Source: Argopecten irradians
Lineage: Eukaryota; Mollusca; Bivalvia; Pectinida; Pectinidae
NCBI RefSeq assembly: GCF_041381155.1
Contig: NC_091138.1
Coordinates: 32,419,604-32,483,603, forward strand
DNA: 64,000 nt
Reading direction: 5' to 3'
The notes under the pieces were generated by a model, which saw only the letters and a program-made list of their open reading frames with translations, ran no database searches and was not told the DNA's origin. Made by a program: the position numbers and the translations under genes. Every line of letters begins with the position of its first letter. Position 1 is the stretch's first letter. Positions 1-11,333 of the stretch are shown piece by piece.

Positions 1-743
1 AAACACATTCATTGATTGTGTAACAACATATCCTTTCATATATCAAGACCATTCCCTACCAGTGAGCGAAAAATTGTTGAGATACTAAGCAATGTAACAA
101 GCATTCTCATAAACAATATTGCACAGATTGATTTATGGTACCTCTTTTGATTGTTAGGTTGGTTTTTTTTTTTTAACTTTTTGACAATAATTTGTATATC
201 ACTTTAAATATTTTCAATGGTGTGATGAATAAGACGGTGAAATATTGACGATAAATCAAAAGTGAATTTCCTTTACTAAGTTTTTTTACAATAACAAGTT
301 TTCCTACTTTCTCTATGCAGAATTACATGTGAACTACAGTAAAGATAACTACATAACTGTCAAACCCCTCGCAGTGAATCTCCTAACACTATGACATTTT
401 ATCAAAGAAGAATGTGTACATACATTGCATTCGTATATCTTCATCGATAGCTTTCCGTAAACAGCTTAATATCCCTCTTGCCTCTTTGACAGGTTTTCAA
501 ACTCTGCCAAAAGAAATCAACATGGCGTTCTGAACCGAGCGCGTTTGCAAGCGTTGTTTTGATTGGCTTCAGCGATATTGGATTTTTATTTATTTTTTTA
601 TAAACAACTTTTCTTAAAATATAAGATATGATATTAATCTAGTTTTACCAATAAACATCTTATGGTACAAAATTAAATCACAATTATTTTTTATTTAGAG
701 TTCGTAAATTAGCGGTAATTACCGTAAATACTACTTTTCCAAT
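1..743. other. Upstream flank of MRPL1
   Basis: AT-rich DNA in which I see no convincing exon on either strand. It should hold the MRPL1 promoter and 5' leader. No TATA box is obvious close to the start codon. The start codon lies in an AATATGGCTGCG context, common for nuclear genes of mitochondrial ribosomal proteins. Confidence 0.4.
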
Positions 744-3700
744 ATGGCTGCGCCTATGCGTAAACATGGGACAGGTGCGATTTTCAATGTTAATGCAATA
801 TTCTTACGAAAATACGTATTGTTGCTGGTGCAAAGTTGCATGACAGCCTTGAAGCACGTGCAAGATTCAGATAATGTAACAAGAATGAAGGAAATCTAGC
901 AGCCAGGCAAGGATTCAGATCGGGCTCATTCAGATCCATCTCATCTGAAAACTTGACAGGCTGGGCATATGTAAATTTATTGCTATTATAGCAATATATA
1001 GCTATAATAGCTATTTATAGCTATACAAAACTGACAGTAAACAACATTTTTGAAGATAAAAAAGCTTCCGCTCAAAAACCGACTCCTGAAATTTGCAGGG
1101 AATGTGTATAAGGATAATTTGAACACTATGCAACCACTTTTCGTTCGAAACAATAGAGCAATAATTAGCCTAATTATACCTCATCAAAACTGCTTTCAAT
1201 ATGTTTGAATGATCGTTATAGATAACCACTGCAAGTTTCAGGAGTCGGTTTTGAGCGGAAGCATTTTTATCTTCAAAAATGTTGTTTACCGTCAGTTTTG
1301 TATAGCTATAAATAGCTATTAGAGCTATATATCGCTATAATAGCAATAAATTTACATGTGCCCAACCTGCTTGAGTCCGGATTTCTGACGAACTTGCTAG
1401 GCCTACCGCCAGTTGGTGTTCTGGCCAGTAATTATCATAGTTTCGGACGACCCTCTTCAGATAATTACTGAAGGCTGTGTGTCAGACCATTTTGGTAGGG
1501 GTGGGGGTGGTTCATTATGAATTCTGATTGTCGTTTATTCAAATACCCAACTCTTTCCAAAATCAGCTGACCATCTCGTAAGTTGGGAGATTACTGTGCA
1601 TTTTCAAATATAATATATTTTTCTTTGAATATTGACAAACAAATGGTACTTGTTGCTTAAAGTTATATATATATTTGCCATTCATAAAAGAGCTTTTAAT
1701 ATACAAATTATATCTTAATCATTCACAAGCAAAACTTACCAATATTTAATGCATATATAATGTTTTGTTTCTCTAGCACAGATAAGAGCTCAAAATCAGT
1801 CTTAAACAGTATTGCAAATAATCATAACATTTACGTCTATAGTCAGACCATGATTGAAGCAATTATAGTTTTCACAGCGGTAAAGTGATTTCTGCAGGTA
1901 TAATTTCATCTTAACATACATAAGATACATAAAAAAAAACATACTGTACATAATTTCTGTGTTTAACTAATGTTTATAGGACATCACACATCTTTGTGCA
2001 TTTGAATGATTTTTACAGCTTGATTTAACAAACCTTATTACTGAAGAAAAAATAACATGTCAAAATTTTAACCAAGTTATGGCACATATTTCTTTGACAG
2101 GGTTGCTTGTGAAACCTGATTTTCATTCATTTCTCATAATATGGTGCTAGCCACAAAGGCATTTTCACCAACAGAACCATGTGCACTAGCTTTGTAGGCC
2201 TAGTATACATAGACAAGGATGGTGCAGTGGTTGAGCCACTCGCCTTTCATATAGCTGGCCGGGTGTGATCCCTGGTGATGACTCGTTCATGAAAAGGTCC
2301 AATATGTACTGTTAACTATTTACCATTAGAGAGATCTCTTCTGATATTACAAAATTGTAATGCAAATTAGTTTTGTGTGGGATGATTATTGATGTGCAAT
2401 ATTATATGCGATAAACAGGTAATCAACATTATTTATTCATGTTGTTCAAAGACATCTTCAGATTCAGTCTCTGTCTAATGATACATTATTTGAATTTAAG
2501 CTTTGAGCTGATAAAGTTCCAAATAATTTGGACTACTTAAGATCATACAATAAAAAATCCACAACAGATATTATGTGTTATAAATGTATTGATTTGATTG
2601 ATTTCAGTGATACAGCGGCTTTACACAGCCTTGACACAGGCCTGGCGTCTGGAGAGTAGGGTGACAGCAGGGGGATTTTACACTCAGACTAGAAATGCCA
2701 GCACGAAAAAGGAAAAAGCAAAGAAGGTCAGGAAAAAGTAAGTTACCCATCTCAAACTTATGCCACCAAGGTATGTTGCTTAGAATGTTCGGTCACTCAG
2801 GTTAATTTAATAATTTCATATTATGGAATATTTTATTAAACACAGTTAACCAAGAAAAATTAACTTTAAACCTTAATAGGAATTTTACTGCATACAGAAA
2901 CAAATTATATCTTACTAAAATTATTAATCAAGTAAGCAAAAATCAAACATTTTTCTCTGAAGAAATGTGATGTTACATTCACAAACACTTGATGTAACAA
3001 TCAATATCCATCTGCAAGGGCAGATAACTCCTTAAATATGCAAATACACAATGTACAGAGAACACTCATGATCCAGACAGAAATGTTGGGTAATAGATTT
3101 CATTATTGGTTAAGTAGACATAATTTGACAGTCTGGAAAATAACGAACTTAAATAGGTGAAAATTGTCTACATATAATATTGAATGTTTAAAATCATTAA
3201 ATAAATCAAATAAAAGCAGTGAAGTGAAAATTATATGCTATCTCTGAGGTTTTTGCGGTCCCTGTCGTAAATGGGAATGGATTTTTAAACACCGGAAGTG
3301 CCGTTCGTCACTATAAATCATAAGAGGGGACCCGGCCCGACCGAAATTCCGGAATTCTAAAAACATCGCACACGGATTTCCTTTAAACACACAATTTGGA
3401 GAAAATCATAAAAACAAACAGATATAAACCAGATATAATATCACAAAAACGTATGAACTGATGTGGAATGTTTTTTGGCGGCATGATTTTCAAAAAAATA
3501 ATCAATTATAACCCATCTAAGCACTGGATGAAATGGGGGGTAGGGTTGCGAGTTACAAACTTCAAGCTTACAAAATTGTGAAATTTTGATCGAGGACCTC
3601 GTGTTTTTATATGATATTTGAAAAACATATTACCTTGGGCATATCATATACAAATATTGTGAAATTGACATGGATTTTCATTTCCTTTTTGGCCTATTCA

Positions 3701-6700
3701 TTGATTTTTTACTGGCAAAAATATGGCAAAACATGATAATTACGTATAGAAACGGTCCTGGGAAATAACAAAAATTAGTTAGCATTTGTAAAAATAAAAT
3801 AGTTTTGTATAGTGTTCTATCGTAAGAAAATTAGGACAAAAAATCAACAGGATCGAGAATACATTCACCCTAATATTACAGAAAACATAATTTTATGAAT
3901 TTTTCTATTTTCGGTCAGCAAATTTGCAGGGATGGTATATTTCAAGCTCAAATATCTCAAAAAGTAGTTCGAGAACACCCATTTATCTTTATAGATTTGA
4001 AATCTACATGAAAAATGCAAGAAAATAAGACCTGTTAGAAAACAATGAACATGGGTTTTTCCCAAAAATGGGCCTACCTTAAATTACAGAATTTGACATA
4101 AATACAACAGCATATATATATGTATTACAATGTATTTTTGTTCATAACTGTCACCGCCTTTGAAATTATTTTGAAAGGAAAAAAAATGAATACCATTTCT
4201 TCATTGTTGATTTGTGGAAAACAAAATTGGCTTTTGTACGCATTCTCAGAGTTCATATATATATTATTATGAAGACTTTTTTTTCATTTTCCTGATTTAT
4301 ACTATATTATAAAGACTTTGTTGCCAGCTTTCATTTTCCTGATTACTATGTTACAGGACGTTCACTGTTCCTGAGATGGAGTACATTAAAAGTGAGAAGT
4401 TGAGCACACATATTGGAGAAGTTCCTACAGATAATGTATGGTTTACGTCAGACTACCCAGAACCATATTTCAGTTTTGACGATGCTGTAAACAGACACAA
4501 GCTGATGGCAATGCCTAGTATTTACGACTACATGGATAACTATGTATTTGTCAACATGATCCTCAACACATGGACAAACAGGGAGGTATGTTTACCATAG
4601 TAGACTGGCCACTAGCCACTAAGTTACTGATAAGAATTTCTCAGCAGATTTCTTTACTAGGTTATCTCCCCCAAAACTGGTCATCAGACCATAAGTTGTT
4701 GATAAGACTTTCTCAGCAGAGTTCTTTACTAGGTTATCTCCCCCTAGACTGGTCACCAGACCATAAGTTGTTGATAAGAATTTCTCATCAGAGTTCTTTA
4801 CTAGATTATCTCCCCCTAGTAGTTTGAAACTCAGAAATCAGACAGTAAAGACAAAAATATTTAAGCCAAATTATAGTGACATTTTCAATATTCTAGAGAC
4901 TGATGGCCAGTATAATACCAATTTTGTAGCACAAAAAACTTCGAGAAATATAATGGTGTCGTCTTTAGGGCTACAATTGCTGTCAATTACTGCTAGTGAG
5001 CCAAAACAAAAAAATGAAATGGAAAAAAAATTAAAAGGTCATTTTTGTATGCATGTTATTGAGCCAGTTTTATATCACTTACTAACTAAGTAATGTATAA
5101 AAGAGGCAACAGATAATTTATTTGAAATTACTTATAAATAGAGCAGTCTTTTCAAAGAAAAAAATGTACAGCAATTCTACAGGTTGTAAAATTAGCGTCT
5201 TTTGAGTGGTAAGATAGATATTATTACTGTCTCCGCCATAACTAGTGCCCTTATCCCTATTAGCATCCCTATCCTCTTCTGGAGAAGGAGTTGAAGTTAT
5301 GTTAACACCATCCCCTGGTACCCCCATCCTATGGATTTCTCCATGCTTATCTACATTTACTTGTGATGCTTATTATATGTATCCCATTTTATTTTACATG
5401 AACATTCGAGTCTTTCATGCATGAATAATGACATTAATGCGTCTAAAATGAAAGAAGGCATATGCATGGTTACTGTGACAGATTGATGTGCTATTAGTAA
5501 AGAAAGATTTAAAATATGGCTGAATTATTCCATCCACAACTTACATTTTGGTTCCCTAATAAGTGCCCTCCTATGTTCAATTGTTTCAATTGTTAAATCC
5601 CATAACTAGTGCCTTTATCCCTATTAGCATCCCTATCCTCTTCTGGAGAAGGAGTTGAAGTTATGTTAACACCATCCCCTGGTACCCCCATCCTATGGAT
5701 TTCTCCATGCTTATCTACATTTACTTGTGATGCTTATTATATGTATCCCATTTTATTTTACATGAACATTCGAGTCTTTCATGCATGAATAATGACATTA
5801 ATGCGTCTAAAATGAAAGAAGGCATATGCATGGTTACTGTGACAAATTGTCTATGAGTAAAGAAAGATTTAAAATATGGCTGAATTATTCCATCCACAAC
5901 ATACATTTTGGTTTCCTAATTAGTGCCCTCCTATGTTTCAATTGTTAAATGCCCTTTATGCTAATTACGACAAACACAGTAAAGATTTTTATGTTGGGTA
6001 CCCTGAAATGATGTATAGATGCATATAAGCATGTAATGATTGGAAACCTATAGAAATTTTTCCCAAGTGTTGCACTATAGCAGTGCTTCACTAGCATACA
6101 TTGGGACCATTATTAGATAACCAAAATGTAAGTTGTGTATGAAAAAAGGTCTGCCATATTTCTACTCGTTTGTCCTGATTTGTCAAAATAAACATGCATA
6201 TGCCTTCTTTACTTGAATTTCTCACATCTCAAGTTTTAACACACACAATACTGTATGTTATGTATACACTTTAATCATATTTTACCTGAAACCATTACAT
6301 TTTGTTCCAGGGGGTGTTTACATCCATGTTAAAGTCTGTTATTGTCCCTCATCCCTTTGTTCCACCTGTGAAAGCAAGACTGGCCTTTTTGACAAAGGTT
6401 TGTATAAAAACATTTATTTTCTTTCAATTTTCAAACATGGATCCTGACTTAGTGGAGTGAAAGTACAGTTAAAAGTAAGATTTTCAATACCTGTAACATT
6501 TTGACAAAATGCTAAAATAACATGAAAATTGAGACAAAGTAAGGAACGAAAATTGAGACAAAGAAAGGAACAATATAAGTAGCACTTATTTTCTACAGTA
6601 TAGTTCTTTACTTTGTAGATGATTTTAACTCATTTACCCCTAAAGACACATTTAGGCTCTACTGTATCAAAGAATAGACCTGTCCATTATGAAATTTCAG

Positions 6701-9700
6701 GGGTAAATGTGGTAACTGTTACATGAATATGTTTTCATTTTAGCAAAAGGAGTATGTGAGTCAGGCCCTGGAATGTGGAGCAACTCACGCTGGAGGTACA
6801 GAGCTCCTAGCTCAGGTAATAATACAGATATTCTTTCTCTGGGTAATGTAAACTTGTAGTATACAGAGCTCTTCGCTCAGACAATTACAAGCTCTCTTGA
6901 TACAGATCTTCTTTGTTGGGTAATATAAGCTTGTACAGAGCTCCTTGCTCAGGTAATTACAAGCTCTCATGATACAGAACTTCTTCCTCTGGGTAATTTA
7001 AGATTGTACTATACAGAGTTCCTCACTCAGTAATTACAAGCTCTTGTGATACAGATCTTCTTCCTCTGGGTAATATAAGATTGTAGTATAAAGAGTTCCT
7101 CACTCAGTAATTACAAGCTCTCATGATACAGATCTTCTTCCTCTGGGTAATATAAGATTGTAGTATACAGAGTTCCTCACTCAGTAATTACAAGCTCTCA
7201 TGATACAGATCTTCTTTCTTGGGTAATATAAGTTTGTAGTATACAGAGTTCCTCACTCAGTAATTACAAGCTCTTATGATACAGATCTTCTTCCTCTGGG
7301 TAATATAAGATTGTAGTATACAGAGCTCCTCACTCAGTAATTACAAGCTCTCATGATACAGATCTTCTTCCTCTGGGTAATATAAGTTTGAACTATACAG
7401 AGTTCCTCACTCAGTAATTACAAGCTCTCATGATACAGATCTTCTTCCTCTGGGTAATATAAGATTGTAGTATACTGAGTTCCTCACTCAGTAATTACAA
7501 GCTCTCATGATACAGATCTTCTTTCTTGGGTAATATAAGTTTGTAGTATTCCGAACTTCTTGCTCAGGTAATTACAAGCTCTTGTTGTACATAGTTTCTC
7601 CTTTTGTTAATTACAAACTTCCATTCTAAGAGCTCATTGCCCAAAGAATTACAAGCTCTTGTTGTACATAGTTTCTCCTTTTGTTAATTACAAACTTCCA
7701 TTCTAAGAGCTCATTGCCCAAAGAATTACAAGCTCTTGTACATAATTCCCTTACATGCCCTCTATTCTATTGATCGTAACTGACATCTAATTATTCCTTA
7801 CAGATCCAGGCAGACCAAATATCTATATATGAGTTGGATCACGTCCTAGCAACACCAGATATGGCTAAACAGTTAAAAGCTTTGAGACCATTATTTGGGG
7901 AAATGTTTCCGAACGAGAAAAAAGGTAAAGATATTTTTCATTAAATCAGATAATTCCACATGATACAGAAAATTAAATTTTAACGCTTTCAATTAAAAAC
8001 CTTGTTGCAAACAAATTAAATTAGGGTTTTATGGTTGATTGGCATTCATTTTGAAAAAGTAAAATGCAAAAATGTATAAGCAAAGAAACTAATTCATAGA
8101 AAAACCCTCACACCAATACATTTTACTATAAACATGAAAATAGAGACACTCTTTTACTTTATGCTCTACAGAACCCCAAGTTTAAACATTTTGTTCACAA
8201 TGAAGAGAAATGAAAAGAAAAACAAAAATTAACTTCATGCTTAACAGAACATCACATTTTCTTACTATGTTTAATTACATGTGTACTTCCTAACCCTTAC
8301 AGGTAGTATGGGTGAAGATATTCCTGCTATGGTTGGAAGATTTCTCAATGGAGTTATGTTGAAAATAGAACACACTAAAACCAAAGGAGTAGCAAACATC
8401 AAATTTCCTATAGGAAAAGTAAGTTTTAGAAAATGATATACAGTACATGGAAACTGCATTAAAGTGAACAGTCGGGCAAGGATGGCTAAAGTCGGTAAAA
8501 ATGGTGTGAATGTATCCAGTATAATTTCTTATGAAAAAGAAACAGAATATCTCTCGTCAAAATCTGTCTGCGTACGAAGAAATTAATTTTAAGTATAGGA
8601 ATCCTAAAACGTCCTCCCGGCTGCCTATGTCGGTGGTTACATTTCCACGCAGCCTCGCTTTCAATGCTCCAACTTTTATTTATTTCAATGGTCAGAACTG
8701 GGAAATGTAAGCAGAACTTTACCGTCGTATTAATATGTGAGAACTTTTGGAAGGCCAATGAACGCATTTAGACTGGTTTTCTTTGCCCGACTATTCACTT
8801 TAAACCAAATCTCTTTTGCCAATGCTAAATTGCAAAGTTCTCACTTCAGAGCAAGTCTGAATGAATTTCCTTTCAATCATTAACTCATTCACCCCTGAAG
8901 TCACATTTGGACTCTTCTAAATTCATACGCTGGAAGAGTTCATTAAGAAATTTTCAGGGATGAATGAGTTACCAGTAATACATTTCAATAAAAATTCAAG
9001 GTAGGTAATAATTTGTTGAGATAAACTTTCAAACAAGAGCTGTTGGAGAACAGCAAAGCTCGCCTATTCAGAAGAAGTTGATGTTCAAGTATTTACTATT
9101 TAAACATGGAAATATGACAAATTAACAGACTTAAAAACCCCTAAAGGGCCCCAAATTGGTTGTATTATCACGTTCAGTATCCATACACATTAGGAAAATA
9201 AAATCATAAACATTTATGATGACTTAAGCTTAAACAATTGACGAAACAGAAACTTGCTCAAAAACTTTAACGTGAAATGGGATGCCAACGCCGGGGTGAC
9301 AGCATTAGCTCCCCCCTATTCTTCGGATAGGCGAGCTAAGAATTAGTTTACTGTGAAAGATTTAAAGACTAAACTATTACCATTGATACAAGCAGTACAA
9401 TACAATCAAGGCTTTATCATTTGTTACTATAGAAATCGATGAGGAATTATTTTAATGTTGCATGTTTTTATCTAATGACTGGTGTTCACATTGTTTTTTG
9501 TTTAGCTAAATATGACAAACCAAGAGTTATCGGCAAATTTGGATGCTTTGAAGATGGAAATATTTGGTGCTCGTCCATTAAAGGCAACAGGTATTAGTGA
9601 TGCTACAATAAATTGGTCAAAAACAGTTTAATCAATACTACAGTTCCTCGAGCTTGTAGGTTTGGATTCTGTTCATGATTGATCTTGTCCAAACTCTACC

Positions 9701-10605
9701 TCCTATATCATGAGGCATTAAATATTCATACGTAGTATATGGGGTCCCAAAACCAGGTCACTACAACCTACATTTTGACCTTTTACCTGCATTCAAATTG
9801 AAATAACAACTTATTCAAGCTCTTGCCTAATATTAGACAAGGCACTATTTTTTTTTGCTTCCAACATTTAGAATTGTCCTGTATTAATGGTATAAAGAAG
9901 TTATTGGGGAAATATTATGTGTATAATGATAATTTCGAAGTGGTCTGAAAATCATGCATAGGATTACTTTTAATTGCGCATTCAGATGAAGAACAGTCTT
10001 CTTGTTAAACCCTAGACTGGCCACCAGACCCTAAGTTTGGTTTTATTAGTTTAACGTCCTATGAACAGCCATGGTCATTTTAAGACATGTGCAGGTTTCT
10101 TGGTGGAGGAAAGCCGGTATACACACAGAAAAACCACCGACCAGCGGCCAGTACTGGGCAACTGCCCCCACATGGGATTCGAACTCACAACTCAAAGGTG
10201 GAGGGCTTGTGGTGATATGTCAGGACATATTAACCACCCATAAGTTGTTGATAAGACTTTCTCAGTAGAGTTCTTCACTAGATTATCTCCCCCTTGATTG
10301 AAACGTTTACAGGACAGACATGTATTAAGGGCAAAATTTATCCAGCTAAAGTTTAGTTAATTTTTTTTCAATATTCTAGAGACTGGTGGCCAGTCTAAAT
10401 TAGTTAAACACTTGTAATGTAACAGTATAAGAAATATACCATTTCAGTAACTGTATAACAATTTGGAATTATTGTTATTTTCATTTTTACAGGTAAATAT
10501 GTACTACATTTAGATATAGAAGTTCCACCATCACCTACAAAGTATAAACTGGATCCTGTTCAGTATGACTTGACAGAATCCGTTACCAAGAAGAAACGAC
10601 GCTGA
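744..10605 (+). CDS. MRPL1: Mitochondrial large-subunit ribosomal protein uL1m (MRPL1), 9 exons
   Basis: Exons: 744-774, 2608-2737, 4357-4585, 6311-6397, 6744-6815, 7804-7924, 8303-8418, 9506-9590 and 10493-10605. All phases agree and give 327 aa. The product is uL1 of the mitochondrial ribosome, which by family knowledge forms the L1 stalk at the tRNA exit site. The N-terminus (RLYTALTQAWRLESR then GGFYTQTRNASTKKEKAKK) is basic and poor in acidic residues, like a mitochondrial targeting peptide. Exon 5 encodes ATHAGGTELLAQ, matching the AGGTSLIQ motif of animal MRPL1. Exon 7 encodes GEDIPAMVGRFLNG, matching the family's GRDIPKMLELFKNG. The tail ends in KKKRR. Exon 1 was chosen because its ATG, 31-nt length and CAG|GTGCGA donor restore the frame of exon 2, so it is the least certain exon. 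Exon 5's donor is followed by a tandem array copied from it. Introns carry several MITEs. Confidence 0.93.
957..1369. mobile_element. Long-TIR inverted-repeat element in MRPL1 intron 1
   Basis: The two ends are near-perfect inverted copies over about 135 bp, from CAGGCTGGGCATATG at the left to the complement of CATGTGCCCAACCTG at the right. The arms include repeated TAGCTATA motifs and a shared AACAACATTTTTGAAGAT stretch. The centre has no ORF. This is a non-autonomous foldback or MITE-type DNA element. Confidence 0.8.
2216..2330 (+). repeat. tRNA-like SINE head in MRPL1 intron 1
   Basis: GGTGCAGTGGTTGAGCC resembles a tRNA A box, and GGGTGTGATCCCTGG, about 35 nt later, resembles a degenerate B box. 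No sound tRNA cloverleaf is visible and AT-rich sequence follows, so this is more likely a decayed tRNA-derived SINE than a tRNA gene. Confidence 0.4.
3149..4082 (-). mobile_element. TTAA-flanked non-autonomous DNA element, copy 1 (inverted)
   Basis: About 0.9 kb in MRPL1 intron 2 is a close inverted match to 18205-19262. Shared blocks include ACCGGAAGTGCCGTTCGTC, GAATTCCGGAATT-type sequence and GTCCTCG. The right end reads GGGCCTACC|TTAA and matches the terminus of the other copy. The left end also meets a TTAA but lacks roughly 100 bp of the other copy's terminal arm, so it appears truncated. No transposase ORF is present. TTAA flanks suggest, but do not prove, a piggyBac-type origin. Confidence 0.7.
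4602..4911. mobile_element. MITE with ACTGGCCAC-type ends and internal ~75-bp tandem repeat
   Basis: It begins AGACTGGCCACTAG and ends with the inverted counterpart CTAGAGACTGATGGCCAGT. The interior is built from three copies of a ~75-bp unit containing AAGTTGTTGATAAGA and AGGTTATCTCCCCCTAGACTGG. It starts 16 nt past the donor of MRPL1 exon 3. A second family member lies at 10009-10397. Confidence 0.65.
4924..5213. mobile_element. Short TIR element (AGC-CAAAAGAC family), copy 1
   Basis: This ~290-bp segment is homologous to 32474-32775: GTGTCGTCTTTAG, TATATCACTTA, CTTTTCAAAG-type blocks and a GTCTTTTGAG right end occur in the same order. CTCAAAAGAC and GTCTTTTGAG are inverted counterparts, so both are decayed copies of one MITE family. 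Confidence 0.55.
5237..5951 (+). repeat. 364-bp tandem direct duplication in MRPL1 intron 3
   Basis: The unit starting CATAACTAGTGCC at 5237 recurs at 5601 with very few differences, through the landmarks GGAGAAGGAGTTGAAG, CATGCATGAATAATGAC and GAATTATTCCATCCACAAC. The offset is 364 bp. The high identity points to a recent unequal exchange or replication slip. Confidence 0.85.
6795..7740 (+). repeat. Tandem array seeded from the MRPL1 exon 5 splice donor
   Basis: The end of exon 5 plus its donor (TACAGAGCTCCTAGCTCAG|GTAAT) recurs about ten times in the intron as a ~77-bp unit. Each unit has a TACAGAGTTCCTCACTCAG-like block, then TAATTACAAGCTCT, then CTTCTTCCTCTGGGTAATA. Some copies keep CAG|GTAATT, while most middle copies read CTCAGTAATTAC. 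The last ~160 bp are two diverged copies of a related unit. Confidence 0.85.
8459..8803. mobile_element. TTAA-flanked MITE in MRPL1 intron 7
   Basis: TTAA|AGTGAACAGTCGGGCA at the left mirrors TGCCCGACTATTCACT|TTAA at the right. About 345 bp with no coding capacity. The insertion starts 41 nt after the donor of exon 7 (end 8418). Confidence 0.8.
9032..9339 (+). mobile_element. Short Helitron/HINE-like element in MRPL1 intron 7
   Basis: It starts AACAAGAGCTGTTGG and ends in a hairpin (CCTATTCTTCGGATAGG) followed by CGAGCTAA. A subterminal inverted repeat pairs AGCTCGCCTAT near the left end with ATAGGCGAGCT at the right end. The same layout (AACAAGAG start, 3' hairpin, CTAA end) is seen at 20216-24835, 44528-45847 and 50230-51773, so these form a superfamily in this genome. 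Confidence 0.65.
10009..10397. mobile_element. ACTGGCCAC-type MITE interrupted by a SINE
   Basis: CCTAGACTGGCCACCAGAC at the left mirrors TAGAGACTGGTGGCCAGTC at the right. The interior matches the 4602-4911 copy but is split by a SINE at 10038-10240. Confidence 0.7.
10038..10240 (-). mobile_element. tRNA-derived SINE with 6-bp target duplication
   Basis: Read on the minus strand it has a tRNA-like head, with GAGTTCGAATCCC-type sequence as B box. A body containing CACTGCGGC-like, CCGGCTTTCC and GGACGTTAAACTAATAAAACC sequence follows. TAAGTT stands at both ends (10032-10037 and 10241-10246), a target-site duplication that re-joins the host MITE. Relatives are at 28830-28994, 47964-48185 and 57290-57432. 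Confidence 0.75.
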
Positions 10606-10660
10606 CTGTGGATTAATGAAAGTAACTTTGCTCTGTATTTGATGAATTGTAATGCTAGAA

Positions 10661-10666
10661 AATAAA
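10661..10666 (+). terminator. Poly(A) signal of MRPL1
   Basis: An AATAAA hexamer lies 56 nt after the MRPL1 stop codon and is followed by T-rich sequence, as expected for the 3' end of the transcript. Confidence 0.75.
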
Positions 10667-11114
10667 TTCTATTAAATTTTCTTTCCTGTTCTGGTTGAAT
10701 GTCACTTTAAGACTGATAACAGTCATCATGGTAAACTATACTTTTATTTGAACTTTGTTTCTATCGATGCTAAAACATCATAATGCACACTTGCACAACT
10801 TTTTGGTGACATTTGAAATCATTCAGCATCATAGAACATTTATAAGCATGAACATGCGATATGATGATTTATTACTGCAGTAGAGTACAATGTGAGACAA
10901 GATATCTGTCAAATGAAAGTATAGAGAAAGCTAAAAATTCTAAAAATTCAATATGGCTCTCTGACATTTTGCTTTCCATCAGTCTCAAAATATTCAACCC
11001 AACTAGTTTACATGTGAAATTTGAGAAAATTCCATTTGGTACATTTTGGGAAATCACGATAATAAACTTAATTGAGAAAATCAACAACGGATGTCTGTCA
11101 GCTGTTGTTTTCAG

Positions 11115-11333
11115 ATTGGTTCTGCACATGACCCAAAAGGAAAATTTGCTCAAATCATTGTACTTCCTAAGAAAAAGAATTATCAAGGATTGTATACAGA
11201 TGGACAGGCATTCGGCAGGCGATGTAGGAAAGTGGAATTGAAAAGCATACAATCTGTGGAAAGTAGAATATAATGTAATCAGGTGCTGCCTCTGTCCATG
11301 CACAATTTTTGTTGCTGCTTGTTCTAAAATAAA
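11115..11333 (+). CDS. Orphan terminal exon with poly(A) signal, product unknown
   Basis: A TTGTTTTCAG acceptor is followed by a 52-codon open frame (11115-11273) ending in TAA, with AATAAA at 11328-11333, 55 nt after the stop. The encoded tail contains IGSAHDPKGKFAQIIVLPKK, then a YQGLYTDGQAFGRRCRKVEL stretch: basic, rich in aromatic residues, and unlike repeat noise. It starts in phase 0. I do not recognise the family, nor find matching upstream exons. It lies 450 bp after MRPL1's own poly(A) signal on the same strand, so it could be an alternative MRPL1 last exon, the end of a gene nested over MRPL1, or a stranded pseudo-exon. Confidence 0.4.

Noticed and set aside
2216-2290. tRNA gene
   Set aside because: A- and B-box-like motifs only; the stems do not pair well and the context is SINE-like.
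4376-5093. Overlapping ORFs starting at 4376, 4570 and 4824 as separate small genes
   Set aside because: The first is MRPL1 exon 3; the other two read through intron 3 MITE sequence.
10861-11303. 126-codon plus and 143-codon minus ORFs downstream of MRPL1
   Set aside because: Composition is unremarkable and they overlap each other. Only the frame after the 11114 acceptor looks protein-like, and that is reported separately.
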